This document shows, one piece after another, positions 6,355 through 14,297 of a stretch of DNA of 45,176 nucleotides; the stretch's first letter is position 1, and every line of letters begins with the position of its first letter. The stretch spans positions 1 to 45,176 of the forward strand of contig CALENA010000017.1 in NCBI GenBank assembly GCA_937910875.1, in the 5' to 3' direction. This DNA comes from an uncultured Desulfobulbaceae bacterium (GTDB lineage: Bacteria > Desulfobacterota > Desulfobulbia > Desulfobulbales > Desulfocapsaceae). The translations under genes were made by a program, and so were the position numbers. The notes under the pieces are model-generated. The model was not told where the DNA came from and did not search any database. It saw only the letters and a program-made list of their open reading frames with translations.

Positions 6355-7599
6355 TTACGACACCGTTTTCAATTCTAGCAGATGACGACGTAGAAGGTCA
6401 AGGCCGGTCTGGGCCGTAATCGCCTGAATCTCCATACGATCCCCTGAAAAATCGAATTGGTGGAGATTCAGACCTGTCGGTCCCATAAGCCCCATGTGCA
6501 CGGTGCCCACCGGTTTTTCCAGGGTGCCGCCGCCAGGGCCTGCAATGCCGGTCACCGAGAGGGTCAGGTCGGCGCCGCTGATCCGCTGGATGTTCATGGC
6601 CATGGCCGCCGCTGTTTCCGGGCTGACCGCCCCGTGTCTGCTGAGCAGTTCCTTTTCAATCCCAAGGCAGTTCTCTTTCATGGAGTCGGCATAGGAGGTG
6701 ACCCCGCCCAAAAAATAGGTGGAGCTGCCCGCGACTGTGGTGATGCGTGAACTGATCAGGCCGCCGGTGCAGGATTCGGCCAGGGCCAGGGTCAAGCCCT
6801 GTCGGGTCAGCAAGTCGCCAACCACGGACTCCAGGGTCTCCAGGTCCCGACCATAGATCGCCTGGCCAAAATGGTGTTCGACCTGGGAGCAGGCCCGGTT
6901 GAAGAGCTGGAGAGTGAGATCCTGGTCATGGCCCCGGAGCGTCAGGCTCAGATGGACGTCATGGCCGACCGGGTAATAACCGACATCGATTTCAGGCGCC
7001 AGTTTGAGTTCCTGGATCTCCCTGTTAATTGTCATCTCGCTTGTTGCGAAGAATTTGTAGAGCCGCTGGCAGGAGTTCAGGCCCGGGTATGTGGCTTCAT
7101 GGGCAGCCAGCCAGGGCAAGACCCGTTTGTCCATCAGGTAGTGCATCTGGCTGGGGACTCCGGGCAGGAAAAAGATCGGGACCTGGTCGTGGATCAACAG
7201 GTGGCCTGCCATGGGGGTGTCCGGGTTCAGGAGTTCGGCACCCTGTGGGAGCCAGGCCAGTTTGTCCAGGGAGACGCAGCCCCTGCTCCCAAGTTTCTCC
7301 TGGATGCGGGTCAGGATTTCAGGATAGAGGGTGGCGGGCCGAGCCAGGGCCCGGCTCACCGCTTCGTTGGTCAGGTCATCGTCGGTGGCCCCGAGGCCGC
7401 CGGTGACCAGGATCACATCGACCCGTTTCAGGGCCTGAATCAGGAGCTCAGCGATCAGTTCCGGGGTGTCGCCGATGGTGTGCATGGCGTGAATCTCATG
7501 ACCGGCCTGAAACAGACAATGGGCGGCGTAGTTGCTGGTGGTGTTGAGGATACGGCCCGAGGTCAGCTCGTCGCCAATGGCAATGATCTCAGCGCGCAT
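6355..7599 (-). CDS. cinA: CinA family protein (nicotinamide-nucleotide amidohydrolase / competence-damage protein)
   Basis: A 414-residue two-domain CinA. The N-terminal MocF/MoaB-like domain starts MRAEIIAIGDELTSGRILN and carries VTGGLGATDDDLTNEA. The C-terminal domain has LALAESCTGGLISSRIT and LSVTGIAGPGGGTLEKPVGTVHMG, the signature of NMN deamidase (PncC-type) enzymes that recycle pyridine nucleotides. ATG 7599 is used because GGAGAC precedes it and the family begins there; the frame is open 12 codons further. It overlaps the end of mtaB by 11 bases, so translation is probably coupled. Confidence 0.93.
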   Translation of the reverse strand: MRAEIIAIGDELTSGRILNTTSNYAAHCLFQAGHEIHAMHTIGDTPELIAELLIQALKRVDVILVTGGLGATDDDLTNEAVSRALARPATLYPEILTRIQEKLGSRGCVSLDKLAWLPQGAELLNPDTPMAGHLLIHDQVPIFFLPGVPSQMHYLMDKRVLPWLAAHEATYPGLNSCQRLYKFFATSEMTINREIQELKLAPEIDVGYYPVGHDVHLSLTLRGHDQDLTLQLFNRACSQVEHHFGQAIYGRDLETLESVVGDLLTRQGLTLALAESCTGGLISSRITTVAGSSTYFLGGVTSYADSMKENCLGIEKELLSRHGAVSPETAAAMAMNIQRISGADLTLSVTGIAGPGGGTLEKPVGTVHMGLMGPTGLNLHQFDFSGDRMEIQAITAQTGLDLLRRHLLELKTVS

Positions 7600-8935
7600 G
7601 GCCTGTCTCCTGCCGGTTGTCATGGGTCCCCACAACCTCCTGGTCGCACAATCGCTCCAGCCGGACCGGCACCACGCAGTTGATCAGGGTGTCATCTCCG
7701 GTAAAGCTTATGGGGATGTAGTTGTCGGTAAAGCCCTTGAGCGGGCCGCCTGGCTTGTGCCGGCGCTCCACCAGGACCGGGCGGATGGTGCCCAGATGGC
7801 GCTGGTAAAAGGCCTGTTTCTGTTGTTCACTTAAATTCCGGAGGATGGCCACCCGTTCATCTTTGACGGGTCCGGGGATTTGATCTCTGAAATCGGCTGC
7901 CGGGGTTCCTGGCCGCCTGGAATAGGGGAAGACGTGCAGGTAGCTGCAGCCGCACTGCTCAAGGAGTTCCACGGTGTTACGAAACTGTTTTTCGCTCTCG
8001 CCGGGGAAACCGGTGAGGACATCAATGCCCAGGGCGGCATCGGGCAGGGCCTCCAGGCAGCGCCGGGTGACCGCAAGAAATTGGGTGCGATCGTAATGGC
8101 GGTTCATCCGTTTCAGAATCTGGTCATCACCGCTCTGCAAAGGGATGTGGAAATGGGGCATGAAGTTCCCCTCCTGGCTCATCACGGTCAGCAGCTCATC
8201 GCTGACCTCCAGGGGCTCAATGGAGCTGAGGCGGTAGCGAATTGCAGGTGTGGCCCGGCAGAGCTTACCCAGGAGCTGGGCGATGGTTGGCTTGCCTTCA
8301 AGATCACGGCCGTATTGGCCTACATGGATGCCGGTGACCACGATCTCGCGATGGCTCTGGTCGCGGAAGATACGGGCCTGGTCAAGGACCTTGGAGGAGG
8401 CCAGGCTGCGACTGGGCCCCCGGGTATACGGGACGATGCAGTAGGTGCAGAAATTGTCGCAGCCGTCCTGGACGCGCAGGTAGGCCCGGGTCCGTGTGCC
8501 GAAGCGTTGCACCGTAAGATCGCAGATGTCGGTCTTGTGGCGGATCTTGCCGGTGAGCATGGTCAACTCACAGGGGCTGGGATGGAGAGTGGCGGCCACC
8601 AGCTTGTCTTTGTTGCCGTTGCCGACGATACAGATGGGGCCGTCGCTGATCTCGATCAGCTCCTGGCCGGCCAGCTGGGCATAACAGCCGGTAATCACCA
8701 GACGGGCCTGGGGATGGCGGCGGAGCAGGCTGCGGATGGTTCGTCGTGATTGTGCCCCGGCCTTGGTGGTGACCGCGCAGGTGTTGACCACGATGATATC
8801 GGCCTCTTCGCCGCGTCCGCACATGCTGCAGCCGGCGGCCTCAAAGTCGCTCTGGAAGGCGGCCGATTCATACTGGTTGACCTTGCAGCCCAGGGTGGAG
8901 ATCAGGACTTTCTGGTCGTTGTGTTGGCTGGTCAT
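7589..8935 (-). CDS. mtaB: tRNA (N6-L-threonylcarbamoyladenosine(37)-C2)-methylthiotransferase MtaB
   Basis: A 448-residue radical-SAM methylthiotransferase that converts t6A37 to ms2t6A37 in ANN-decoding tRNAs. The N-terminal UPF0004 domain has the three auxiliary-cluster cysteines (Cys17 in STLGCKVNQ, Cys53 in VNTCAVT, Cys84 in ITGCYAQ); the radical-SAM cluster is CDNFCTYC (Cys159, 163, 166) followed by VPYTRGPSRS; a TRAM domain closes the protein. The GCKVNQ sequence and spacing favour MtaB over MiaB or RimO. Its ATG overlaps the mnmA stop by 4 bases, and its own end overlaps cinA. Confidence 0.93.
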   Translation of the reverse strand: MTSQHNDQKVLISTLGCKVNQYESAAFQSDFEAAGCSMCGRGEEADIIVVNTCAVTTKAGAQSRRTIRSLLRRHPQARLVITGCYAQLAGQELIEISDGPICIVGNGNKDKLVAATLHPSPCELTMLTGKIRHKTDICDLTVQRFGTRTRAYLRVQDGCDNFCTYCIVPYTRGPSRSLASSKVLDQARIFRDQSHREIVVTGIHVGQYGRDLEGKPTIAQLLGKLCRATPAIRYRLSSIEPLEVSDELLTVMSQEGNFMPHFHIPLQSGDDQILKRMNRHYDRTQFLAVTRRCLEALPDAALGIDVLTGFPGESEKQFRNTVELLEQCGCSYLHVFPYSRRPGTPAADFRDQIPGPVKDERVAILRNLSEQQKQAFYQRHLGTIRPVLVERRHKPGGPLKGFTDNYIPISFTGDDTLINCVVPVRLERLCDQEVVGTHDNRQETGHAR

Positions 8936-10041
8936 TGGATCACCCCGCTGCCCATGACCCGTTCGTGGTCATAGATCACCGCAAACTGGCCCGGAGTCAC
9001 GGCTCGCTGTGGTTCTGTAAAGTTGATGGTGGCCCGGTCAGGCGCCGTGATCGTCAGGGTGGCTTGTCCCCCCAGGCGGCAATGGCGGAGCTTGACCTCG
9101 AAGGTCTGATCGGCCGGGGGCAGGGGTGTATCGTGCCAGCGCAGGGTATGGATTTCGACCCGGTGTTGGAACAGTGCGTCCTGTTTGCCGACCACTACCC
9201 GGTTTTGTTTGGCATCCAGGCCGGTTACATACCAGGGGGTCTGGTCCGGGAGGCCCAGGCCCCGGCGTTGGCCAATGGTGTAGTGAAAGATGCCCCGGTG
9301 CTGCCCCAGGACCTGGCCCTGGGCGTTGACGATCTCGCCCGGCTGTTCCGCCAGACCCAGCCTCTGCTGCAGGTAATCCCCGGTTCTGCCCTGATCGAGA
9401 AAACAGATGTCCTGGCTCTCGCGGCCGCGAAAATCAGTAAATCCGGCCTCTTCCACCAGCTGGTAGGCCTCTTCCTTGGTCATCTGGCCCAGGGGGAACA
9501 CGACGCGCTGCAACTGGTTCTGGTCCAGGCGGGCCAGGAAATAGGACTGGTCCTTGTTCTGGTCCTGACCCCGGCAGAGTTGAACCTGCCCCTCCTGTTT
9601 ACGGATCTGGGCGTAATGGCCGGTGGCCATGGCCGTCATGCCCTGGGCGAGGATGTGCTCAAGGAATCGGCCAAACTTGATGGTCTCATTGCAGATAATG
9701 CAGGGATTGGGAGTCAGGCCACAGCCATAGCTGTGCGCGAAGGGGCGCAGGACCTGGGCCGTAAAGGCCTCATGCAGGTCGACGCAGTGGAGCGGGATGT
9801 CCAGCCGGGCGGCGATCTCCTGAACCCGCTGTCGGTCGGCGGCAAGATTCGACTGAGCCAGTTCCATGAAAAAACCCGTGACCCGGTGCTGTTGTTTGAG
9901 GAGCAGGGCCGTGGCCGTGGAATCAACTCCACCGCTCATGGCAACTCCTATACTGGTCTGCTTCACTGTATCACTTGCATTTCGAGGCGGCTTGCGGTAC
10001 CCCTGAGGTCTCTTGGTTTCCGCTTGCTTGTTCAGTTTCAT
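8932..10041 (-). CDS. mnmA: tRNA-specific 2-thiouridylase MnmA
   Basis: A 369-residue enzyme that thiolates U34 of Lys, Glu and Gln tRNAs. The ATP-pyrophosphatase P-loop SGGVDS is at 36-41; catalytic Cys114 lies in NPCIICN and the second Cys213 in SQDICF; QDQNKDQSYFLA and GQRRGLGL are also characteristic. There is an unusual basic N-terminal extension of about 30 residues before the P-loop strand. The ATG at 10041 has AAGGA 5 bases upstream and is used; a GTG near 9966 would give a family-typical length. First gene of the minus-strand operon; only 45 bases separate it from the divergent U32 gene, and no clear promoter is visible there. Confidence 0.95.
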   Translation of the reverse strand: MKLNKQAETKRPQGYRKPPRNASDTVKQTSIGVAMSGGVDSTATALLLKQQHRVTGFFMELAQSNLAADRQRVQEIAARLDIPLHCVDLHEAFTAQVLRPFAHSYGCGLTPNPCIICNETIKFGRFLEHILAQGMTAMATGHYAQIRKQEGQVQLCRGQDQNKDQSYFLARLDQNQLQRVVFPLGQMTKEEAYQLVEEAGFTDFRGRESQDICFLDQGRTGDYLQQRLGLAEQPGEIVNAQGQVLGQHRGIFHYTIGQRRGLGLPDQTPWYVTGLDAKQNRVVVGKQDALFQHRVEIHTLRWHDTPLPPADQTFEVKLRHCRLGGQATLTITAPDRATINFTEPQRAVTPGQFAVIYDHERVMGSGVIQ

Positions 10042-10086
10042 TCAGTCCTTGAAATGTACCTTACCATGGATAAAAAAGAAAGATCG

Positions 10087-11334
10087 ATGATCCGAATCCC
10101 GGAGCTTCTGGCCCCGGCCGGGACCTTTGCCAAACTGCAGACTGCCATTCATTACGGTGCCGATGCTGTCTATCTGGGCGGCAGCGGATTCAGCCTCCGG
10201 GCCAAAGCCGGAAATTTTGACCGGGCCGGGATGGAAGAGGCCGTGGTCTATGCCCATGAACACGGGGCCAGGGTCTATGTGACCGTGAATATCTTCGCCC
10301 ATAACCGTGATCTGGTGGGGCTTGATGAGTATCTTCTGGAACTTCAGACCATCGGAGTCGATGGCCTGATCATTGCCGATCCTGGAATCTTAAGTCGGGC
10401 CCGGAGGCTGGTGCCTGGTCTGCCCATCCATCTCTCGACCCAGGCCAATGTCACCAATGCGGCGGCGGCTACCTTCTGGCAGGAGCAGGGTGCCGTGCGT
10501 CTCAATCTGGCGCGGGAGCTGTCGCTGGAGGAGATTATTGAGGTGCGCGGCGCGGTCACGGCCGAACTTGAGATCTTTGTCCATGGGGCCCTGTGTATCT
10601 CCTATTCCGGCCGCTGCATGCTCTCCAATTACATGACGGGTCGCGATGCAAACCAGGGCCATTGCGCCCATCCCTGCCGTTACAGCTATGCGCTCATGGA
10701 GGAGAAGCGGCCAGATCAGTATTTCCCGGTGGAAGAGGACGAGCACGGGACCTACATCTTCAACTCCAAAGATCTTTGTCTGCTCGAGCGTCTACCTGAA
10801 CTGGTGGCGGCCGGAGTGGATTCCCTCAAGCTCGAGGGGCGGATGAAGTCGCTTTTTTACGTGGGAGGAGTGGTGCGGGTCTACCGGGCGGCCCTTGATT
10901 ACCTGGCAGGTCTTGCTCCTGCGGCCTGGGAGAACCCAGCGGGGATCCGTCTGCCAGACAGATTCATGGCCGAGGTTGCAGCCATCGGTACCCGGGGGGG
11001 GAGTGAGAATTTTTTTGATAGTCAGCCGGGCGCGGCTGATATGCTCTATCAGAGTTCACGGGCCCCGATCCGGGTTGAGCCGGTGGCCGTGGTCCTGGCC
11101 GTGGATGGTTGTTTGCTGGTGGAGGCCCGCAATCCTCTGGGGATCGGCGATGAGATCGAGTACCTGGGGCGCTCGATTGAGCCTCAGTCCGTGAGAGTCT
11201 GTGGGATGCTGAATGAACAGGGGCAGGAACAGTGCCGGGCCAATCCGGGCAACCGCGTCTGTCTGCAGACCGAACCAGCCATCAACGGAGCGGTGGTGCA
11301 TGGGATGTTGCGGCGGATGGTCGTGAAAAACTGA
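10087..11334 (+). CDS. Peptidase U32 family protein, TrhP/YegQ-like (tRNA U34 hydroxylation)
   Basis: A 415-residue U32 protein. It starts with the family's IPELLAPAGTFAKLQTAIHYGADAVYLGG and has the signature ELEIFVHGALCISYSGRCMLS near residues 160-180, then GRDANQGHCAHPCRYSY with more conserved cysteines, and the SLKLEGRMKS block. Members TrhP/YegQ work in prephenate-dependent 5-hydroxylation of U34 in tRNA; others (RlhA, UbiU/V) differ, so the assignment rests on family and on the neighbouring tRNA-modification genes. ATG 10087 is preferred since it begins the conserved strand and has AGAAAG upstream; ATG 10066 is possible. The frame stays open far upstream only because it lies opposite mnmA. 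Confidence 0.85.
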   Translation: MIRIPELLAPAGTFAKLQTAIHYGADAVYLGGSGFSLRAKAGNFDRAGMEEAVVYAHEHGARVYVTVNIFAHNRDLVGLDEYLLELQTIGVDGLIIADPGILSRARRLVPGLPIHLSTQANVTNAAAATFWQEQGAVRLNLARELSLEEIIEVRGAVTAELEIFVHGALCISYSGRCMLSNYMTGRDANQGHCAHPCRYSYALMEEKRPDQYFPVEEDEHGTYIFNSKDLCLLERLPELVAAGVDSLKLEGRMKSLFYVGGVVRVYRAALDYLAGLAPAAWENPAGIRLPDRFMAEVAAIGTRGGSENFFDSQPGAADMLYQSSRAPIRVEPVAVVLAVDGCLLVEARNPLGIGDEIEYLGRSIEPQSVRVCGMLNEQGQEQCRANPGNRVCLQTEPAINGAVVHGMLRRMVVKN

Positions 11335-11356
11335 TCCGGCCAGGCTGGTCTGTGGT

Positions 11357-12049
11357 TCAGGGAAGATTGGTGTCCAGGTCCGATTGCAGTGGCTTGGTTG
11401 GAGTGTTCGGGGCCACGGGTCTGTTCTGGCTCGGGCGCTGGCCAAAGACGTACCAGAGGATCAGGCTCATGGCCAGGAGTTCGCCGCCGTCCTCGATCAG
11501 GTCCCAGAGGGGGCGGCCCCAGACGAACATGATCTCCACCATGTCAAAAATCACGCCGCAGATGGCCAGCAGCACCATAAGCGGAAAGAGCCGGTTGGAA
11601 AAACGTCTGACCTCTTTGTCGCCGCTGAAATAGGTGGAGGCGATGGCCAGGAACAGGACCGTTCCCGCGACTGCTGTAACCAGCAACTCCCCCAGGTCAA
11701 CGGCGCGCAGGTTGAAGGCTGGCTGCAGATCCAGAGTCTGGGCCAGGTATGCCCCCACCTGTTCGTGGATCTGCAGAGAATCATCGGCCAGGAAGTAGAA
11801 AAAGAGGCAGGCCCAGGCCAGATAGCAGCCCTTTCGGCGGACCACATAGAGCAGGACCAGCAGGGAAGCGATCCAGAACTCTTTGACATATTGAAAGATT
11901 TCGGCGTAGCCGCCATCCACGTCCAGGTCAACCAGGGTGGTGGCCAAAATATCAGTTTTGCCCAGGACGTGGAGGAAGACCAGGACCACATCGGTCAGCA
12001 GGAGCAGGTAGAGGAGACGGCTGGTCTCGCTTTCCAGTTTGAGGCGCAT
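11357..12049 (-). CDS. Polytopic membrane protein of unknown function
   Basis: A 230-residue protein not recognised. Hydrophobic segments at about residues 10-28, 58-75, 76-92, 118-138, 150-172 and 182-200 suggest six membrane helices. The C-terminal 25 residues are polar (QRPSQNRPVAPNTPTKP). The loops contain acidic patches, for example DLDVDGGYAEI and LADDSLQIHEQ. It begins 22 bases after the small gene at 12072-12287 on the same strand and probably shares its transcript. Its end faces the U32 gene with a 22-base gap and no obvious terminator. Confidence 0.6.
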   Translation of the reverse strand: MRLKLESETSRLLYLLLLTDVVLVFLHVLGKTDILATTLVDLDVDGGYAEIFQYVKEFWIASLLVLLYVVRRKGCYLAWACLFFYFLADDSLQIHEQVGAYLAQTLDLQPAFNLRAVDLGELLVTAVAGTVLFLAIASTYFSGDKEVRRFSNRLFPLMVLLAICGVIFDMVEIMFVWGRPLWDLIEDGGELLAMSLILWYVFGQRPSQNRPVAPNTPTKPLQSDLDTNLP

Positions 12050-12071
12050 GGTCTACTTGTCGGCTGGGGTT

Positions 12072-12287
12072 TCAGTCTTCGTCGTGGATGGTTTCATCCT
12101 GGATCAGGAACCAGATGGCGGCTGCCTTGCAGCACCAGACCTTTCCCTTCTCCTCGATCACACAGTCACCGTATTCCCAGCCGTATTTTTCCAGAAATTT
12201 CCCGATGGTCTTTTTGGCCGATTCGTATTTTTCCTGGCTGAACCCTTTTTGATCAGAGACACAGATCATTTCCACTTCTTTTTTCAT
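12072..12287 (-). CDS. Small cysteine-containing hypothetical protein
   Basis: A 71-residue protein, not recognised, beginning MKKEVEMICVSDQKGFS. It has an amphipathic helical middle (YESAKKTIGKFLEKYGWEYG) and a beta-like end with two adjacent cysteines (GKVWCCKAAAIWFLIQ) followed by an acidic tail. The start at 12287 is chosen because AGGAG lies about 8 bases upstream; a longer frame to 12329 would begin inside a stable hairpin. It has a well-formed promoter (12383-12411) and a leader hairpin (12323-12354), so expression is probably regulated. The membrane protein follows. Confidence 0.6.
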   Translation of the reverse strand: MKKEVEMICVSDQKGFSQEKYESAKKTIGKFLEKYGWEYGDCVIEEKGKVWCCKAAAIWFLIQDETIHDED

Positions 12288-12322
12288 GATGTTTGCTCCT
12301 GTGGATGTGAAGTTGGTGGTGA

Positions 12323-12354
12323 CATCCATCCAGCAGAGGTCTGTTGGATGGATG
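12323..12354 (-). ncRNA. Stable leader hairpin upstream of the small gene
   Basis: CATCCATCCA (12323-12332) and TGGATGGATG (12345-12354) form a perfect 10-bp stem that extends through a G-T wobble and CAG/CTG to an AGGT loop, about 14 bp in all. It lies between the predicted transcription start (about 12376) and the small-gene start at 12287. No T-tract follows on the minus strand, so it is not an ordinary terminator; a leader control element, a protein-binding site or RNA stabiliser are possible. Confidence 0.55.
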
Positions 12355-12382
12355 GGCTGCTACTGGATAATCACCTTTTTGC

Positions 12383-12411
12383 AGTATAGGTTTTTTGCAG
12401 CCCGGTTGCAA
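12383..12411 (-). promoter_or_regulatory. Sigma-70-type promoter of the small gene
   Basis: On the minus strand, TTGCAA (12406-12411), 17 bases, TATACT (12383-12388). The -10 box matches 5 of 6 consensus bases and the spacing is ideal. It lies between the fumarase stop and the small gene, so the small gene and membrane protein can be expressed independently of fumarase. Confidence 0.6.
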
Positions 12412-12455
12412 GGAAACCGAAACACTCTTGTGGGGCAATCGATAAAAAAAATGGT

Positions 12456-13970
12456 TCAGGCCCGTCTGAGATCACGAATCTTCTGCTGCCAGAGGGCCGG
12501 TCCGCTCTGGTGCACGGCCTGACCGCGTACGTCCACGGCCACAGTCACCGGCATGTCTTCGACCGTGAATTCGTAGATAGCCTCCATGCCCAGATCGGCA
12601 AAGGCCACGACCCGTGATTTTTTGATGGCCTTGGAGACCAGATAGGCGGCCCCACCCACGGCCATGAGGTAGACGGATCTGCTGGCCTTGAGGGCGTCAA
12701 TGGTCGCCTGGCCGCGCTCGGATTTGCCGATCATGCCCATGAGCCCGAGACCCAGCATCATGTCGGTGTACTTGTCCATCCGGGTCGAGGTGGTGGGGCC
12801 GGCCGGGCCCACGGCCTCATCACCCACCGGGTCCACCGGGCCCACATAATAGATAAATTTGCCCTTGAAATCCACCCCCTCAGGGAGACCTTTGCCCTGG
12901 GCCAGCAGGTTCTGAATCCTGCTGTGTGCCGCATCCCGGCCGGTGAGAATGGTGCCGCTGAGGAGCAGGGTCTCGCCCGGCTGCCAGCGGTCGATCTCGG
13001 ACCGGCTGATCCCGTCCAGTTGTACCCGTTTGACCGAATCGCTCACCTCCCACGTGATCGTGGGCCAGTCTTCAAGGTGGACCGGCTCAAAGTGGGCCGG
13101 GCCACTGCCGTCGAGCTGGAAGTGGATATGGCGGGAGGCGGCGCAGTTAGGGATCATGGCCACGGGCAGGGAGGCGGCGTGGGTCGGGCAATCGAGAATC
13201 TTGACGTCCAGGGCGGTGGTCAGACCGCCCAGCCCCTGGGCCCCGATGCCCAGTGCGTTGACCGCTGCATGAATCTCAAGGCGCAACTCCTCGATCCGGT
13301 TTTGTGCCCCTCTGGCCTGCAACTCCTGCATGTCGACTGGTGCCATAAGTGACTGCTTGGCCAGGACCATGGCCTTGTCAACCGTGCCACCGATCCCCAG
13401 GCCAAGGATGCCCGGCGGACACCAGCCGGCCCCCATGGTCGGCACGGTTTTGACCACCCAGTCGACGATGGAGTCGCCGGGGTTGAGGCAGACAAATTTT
13501 GATTTGTTTTCGGAGCCTGCGCCCTTGGCGGCCAGAGCGATTTCGACGGTGTTGCCCGGGATTAGTTCGGTGTAGATCACGGCCGGGGTGTTGTCGCGGG
13601 TGTTCTGCCGTTTCCCGGCCGGGTCGCTGACCACCGAGGCCCGCAATGGGTTGGCACGGTCGGTGTAGGCCTGGCGGACCCCCTCGTCTACCAGTTCCTG
13701 AATGCTCTGTTTGGTGTCAAAGCGGCAGTTCAGCCCGATCTTGAGAAAGCAGGTGACAATGCCGGTATCCTGGCAGATGGGGCGCTGGCCCATGGCCGCC
13801 ATCCGCGAGTTGACCAGGATCTGGGCCATGGCATCTCTGGCTGCCGGGTTCTGCTCCAGTTCATAGGCCCGGGCCATGGCCTGGATAAAGTCGCGCGGAT
13901 GGGCGTAGGAAATGCGCTGCAGGGCATCGGCAATGGAGGCAATGAAATCTTCGCTGGTGATTGTGATCAT
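12456..13970 (-). CDS. Class I (iron-sulfur) fumarate hydratase
   Basis: A 504-residue single-chain class I fumarase, combining the alpha and beta parts that are separate in some anaerobes. It interconverts fumarate and malate using a [4Fe-4S] cluster. Features: QRPICQDTGIVTCFLKIG (cluster Cys), AKGAGSENKSKFVCLNPGDS, GWCPPGILGLGIGG (third Cys), and in the beta part LLSGTILTGRDAAHSRI, FIYYVGPVDP and AVGPAGPTTSTRMD. ATG 13970 begins the conserved part; a GTG 12 bases upstream is an alternative and neither has a strong ribosome-binding site. It is monocistronic here. Such enzymes serve the reductive or oxidative TCA segment in anaerobes and are oxygen-sensitive. Confidence 0.95.
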   Translation of the reverse strand: MITITSEDFIASIADALQRISYAHPRDFIQAMARAYELEQNPAARDAMAQILVNSRMAAMGQRPICQDTGIVTCFLKIGLNCRFDTKQSIQELVDEGVRQAYTDRANPLRASVVSDPAGKRQNTRDNTPAVIYTELIPGNTVEIALAAKGAGSENKSKFVCLNPGDSIVDWVVKTVPTMGAGWCPPGILGLGIGGTVDKAMVLAKQSLMAPVDMQELQARGAQNRIEELRLEIHAAVNALGIGAQGLGGLTTALDVKILDCPTHAASLPVAMIPNCAASRHIHFQLDGSGPAHFEPVHLEDWPTITWEVSDSVKRVQLDGISRSEIDRWQPGETLLLSGTILTGRDAAHSRIQNLLAQGKGLPEGVDFKGKFIYYVGPVDPVGDEAVGPAGPTTSTRMDKYTDMMLGLGLMGMIGKSERGQATIDALKASRSVYLMAVGGAAYLVSKAIKKSRVVAFADLGMEAIYEFTVEDMPVTVAVDVRGQAVHQSGPALWQQKIRDLRRA

Positions 13971-14297
13971 AGGTCTTGGCACATGGCTCAGGGTTGATGA
14001 TGAATGGACATATAAAAAGAGACCCGGCGGCTGCAGAACAGCTCCTGGACCAGGGTCTGCAACAGGTGAGGTTGGTTGGACCGGCTCATCCTGGAGGGCA
14101 GATTGTCTTTGCTCCTGGCGACAAGTGATTGTATCCGAAAGGAGTCGGCCCGGTCAAGGAGGTGTTCCGGTTTGTTCCGGTTCATCTTCTGTCTGGAAAA
14201 ATGAGGTCAGCTGCTTGAGTATTTTGCGGTGCTTTGCTATGAAGAAGAGGAAGATTTGGCAATGTTGCAGTTAATTGGTTGGGGGAGGATGTTCTGT
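13971..14297. other. Intergenic region with a tandem 10-base repeat
   Basis: No gene is seen between the divergent fumarase and sensor kinase. A perfect tandem direct repeat of TGTTCCGGTT (14163-14172 and 14173-14182) lies about 115 bases before the kinase start and could be a binding site on one face of the helix. GGGGGAGG at 14281 serves the kinase. Confidence 0.4.

Noticed and set aside
8935-10065. Long in-frame upstream extension of the U32 gene (a 799-codon open frame)
   Set aside because: It lies antisense to mnmA in a GC-rich region; U32 proteins begin at the IPELLAPAG strand, and the extension has no recognisable domain.
12323-12354. Intrinsic terminator for fumarase
   Set aside because: The hairpin is strong but no T-rich tail follows on the minus strand, and a promoter lies between fumarase and the hairpin.
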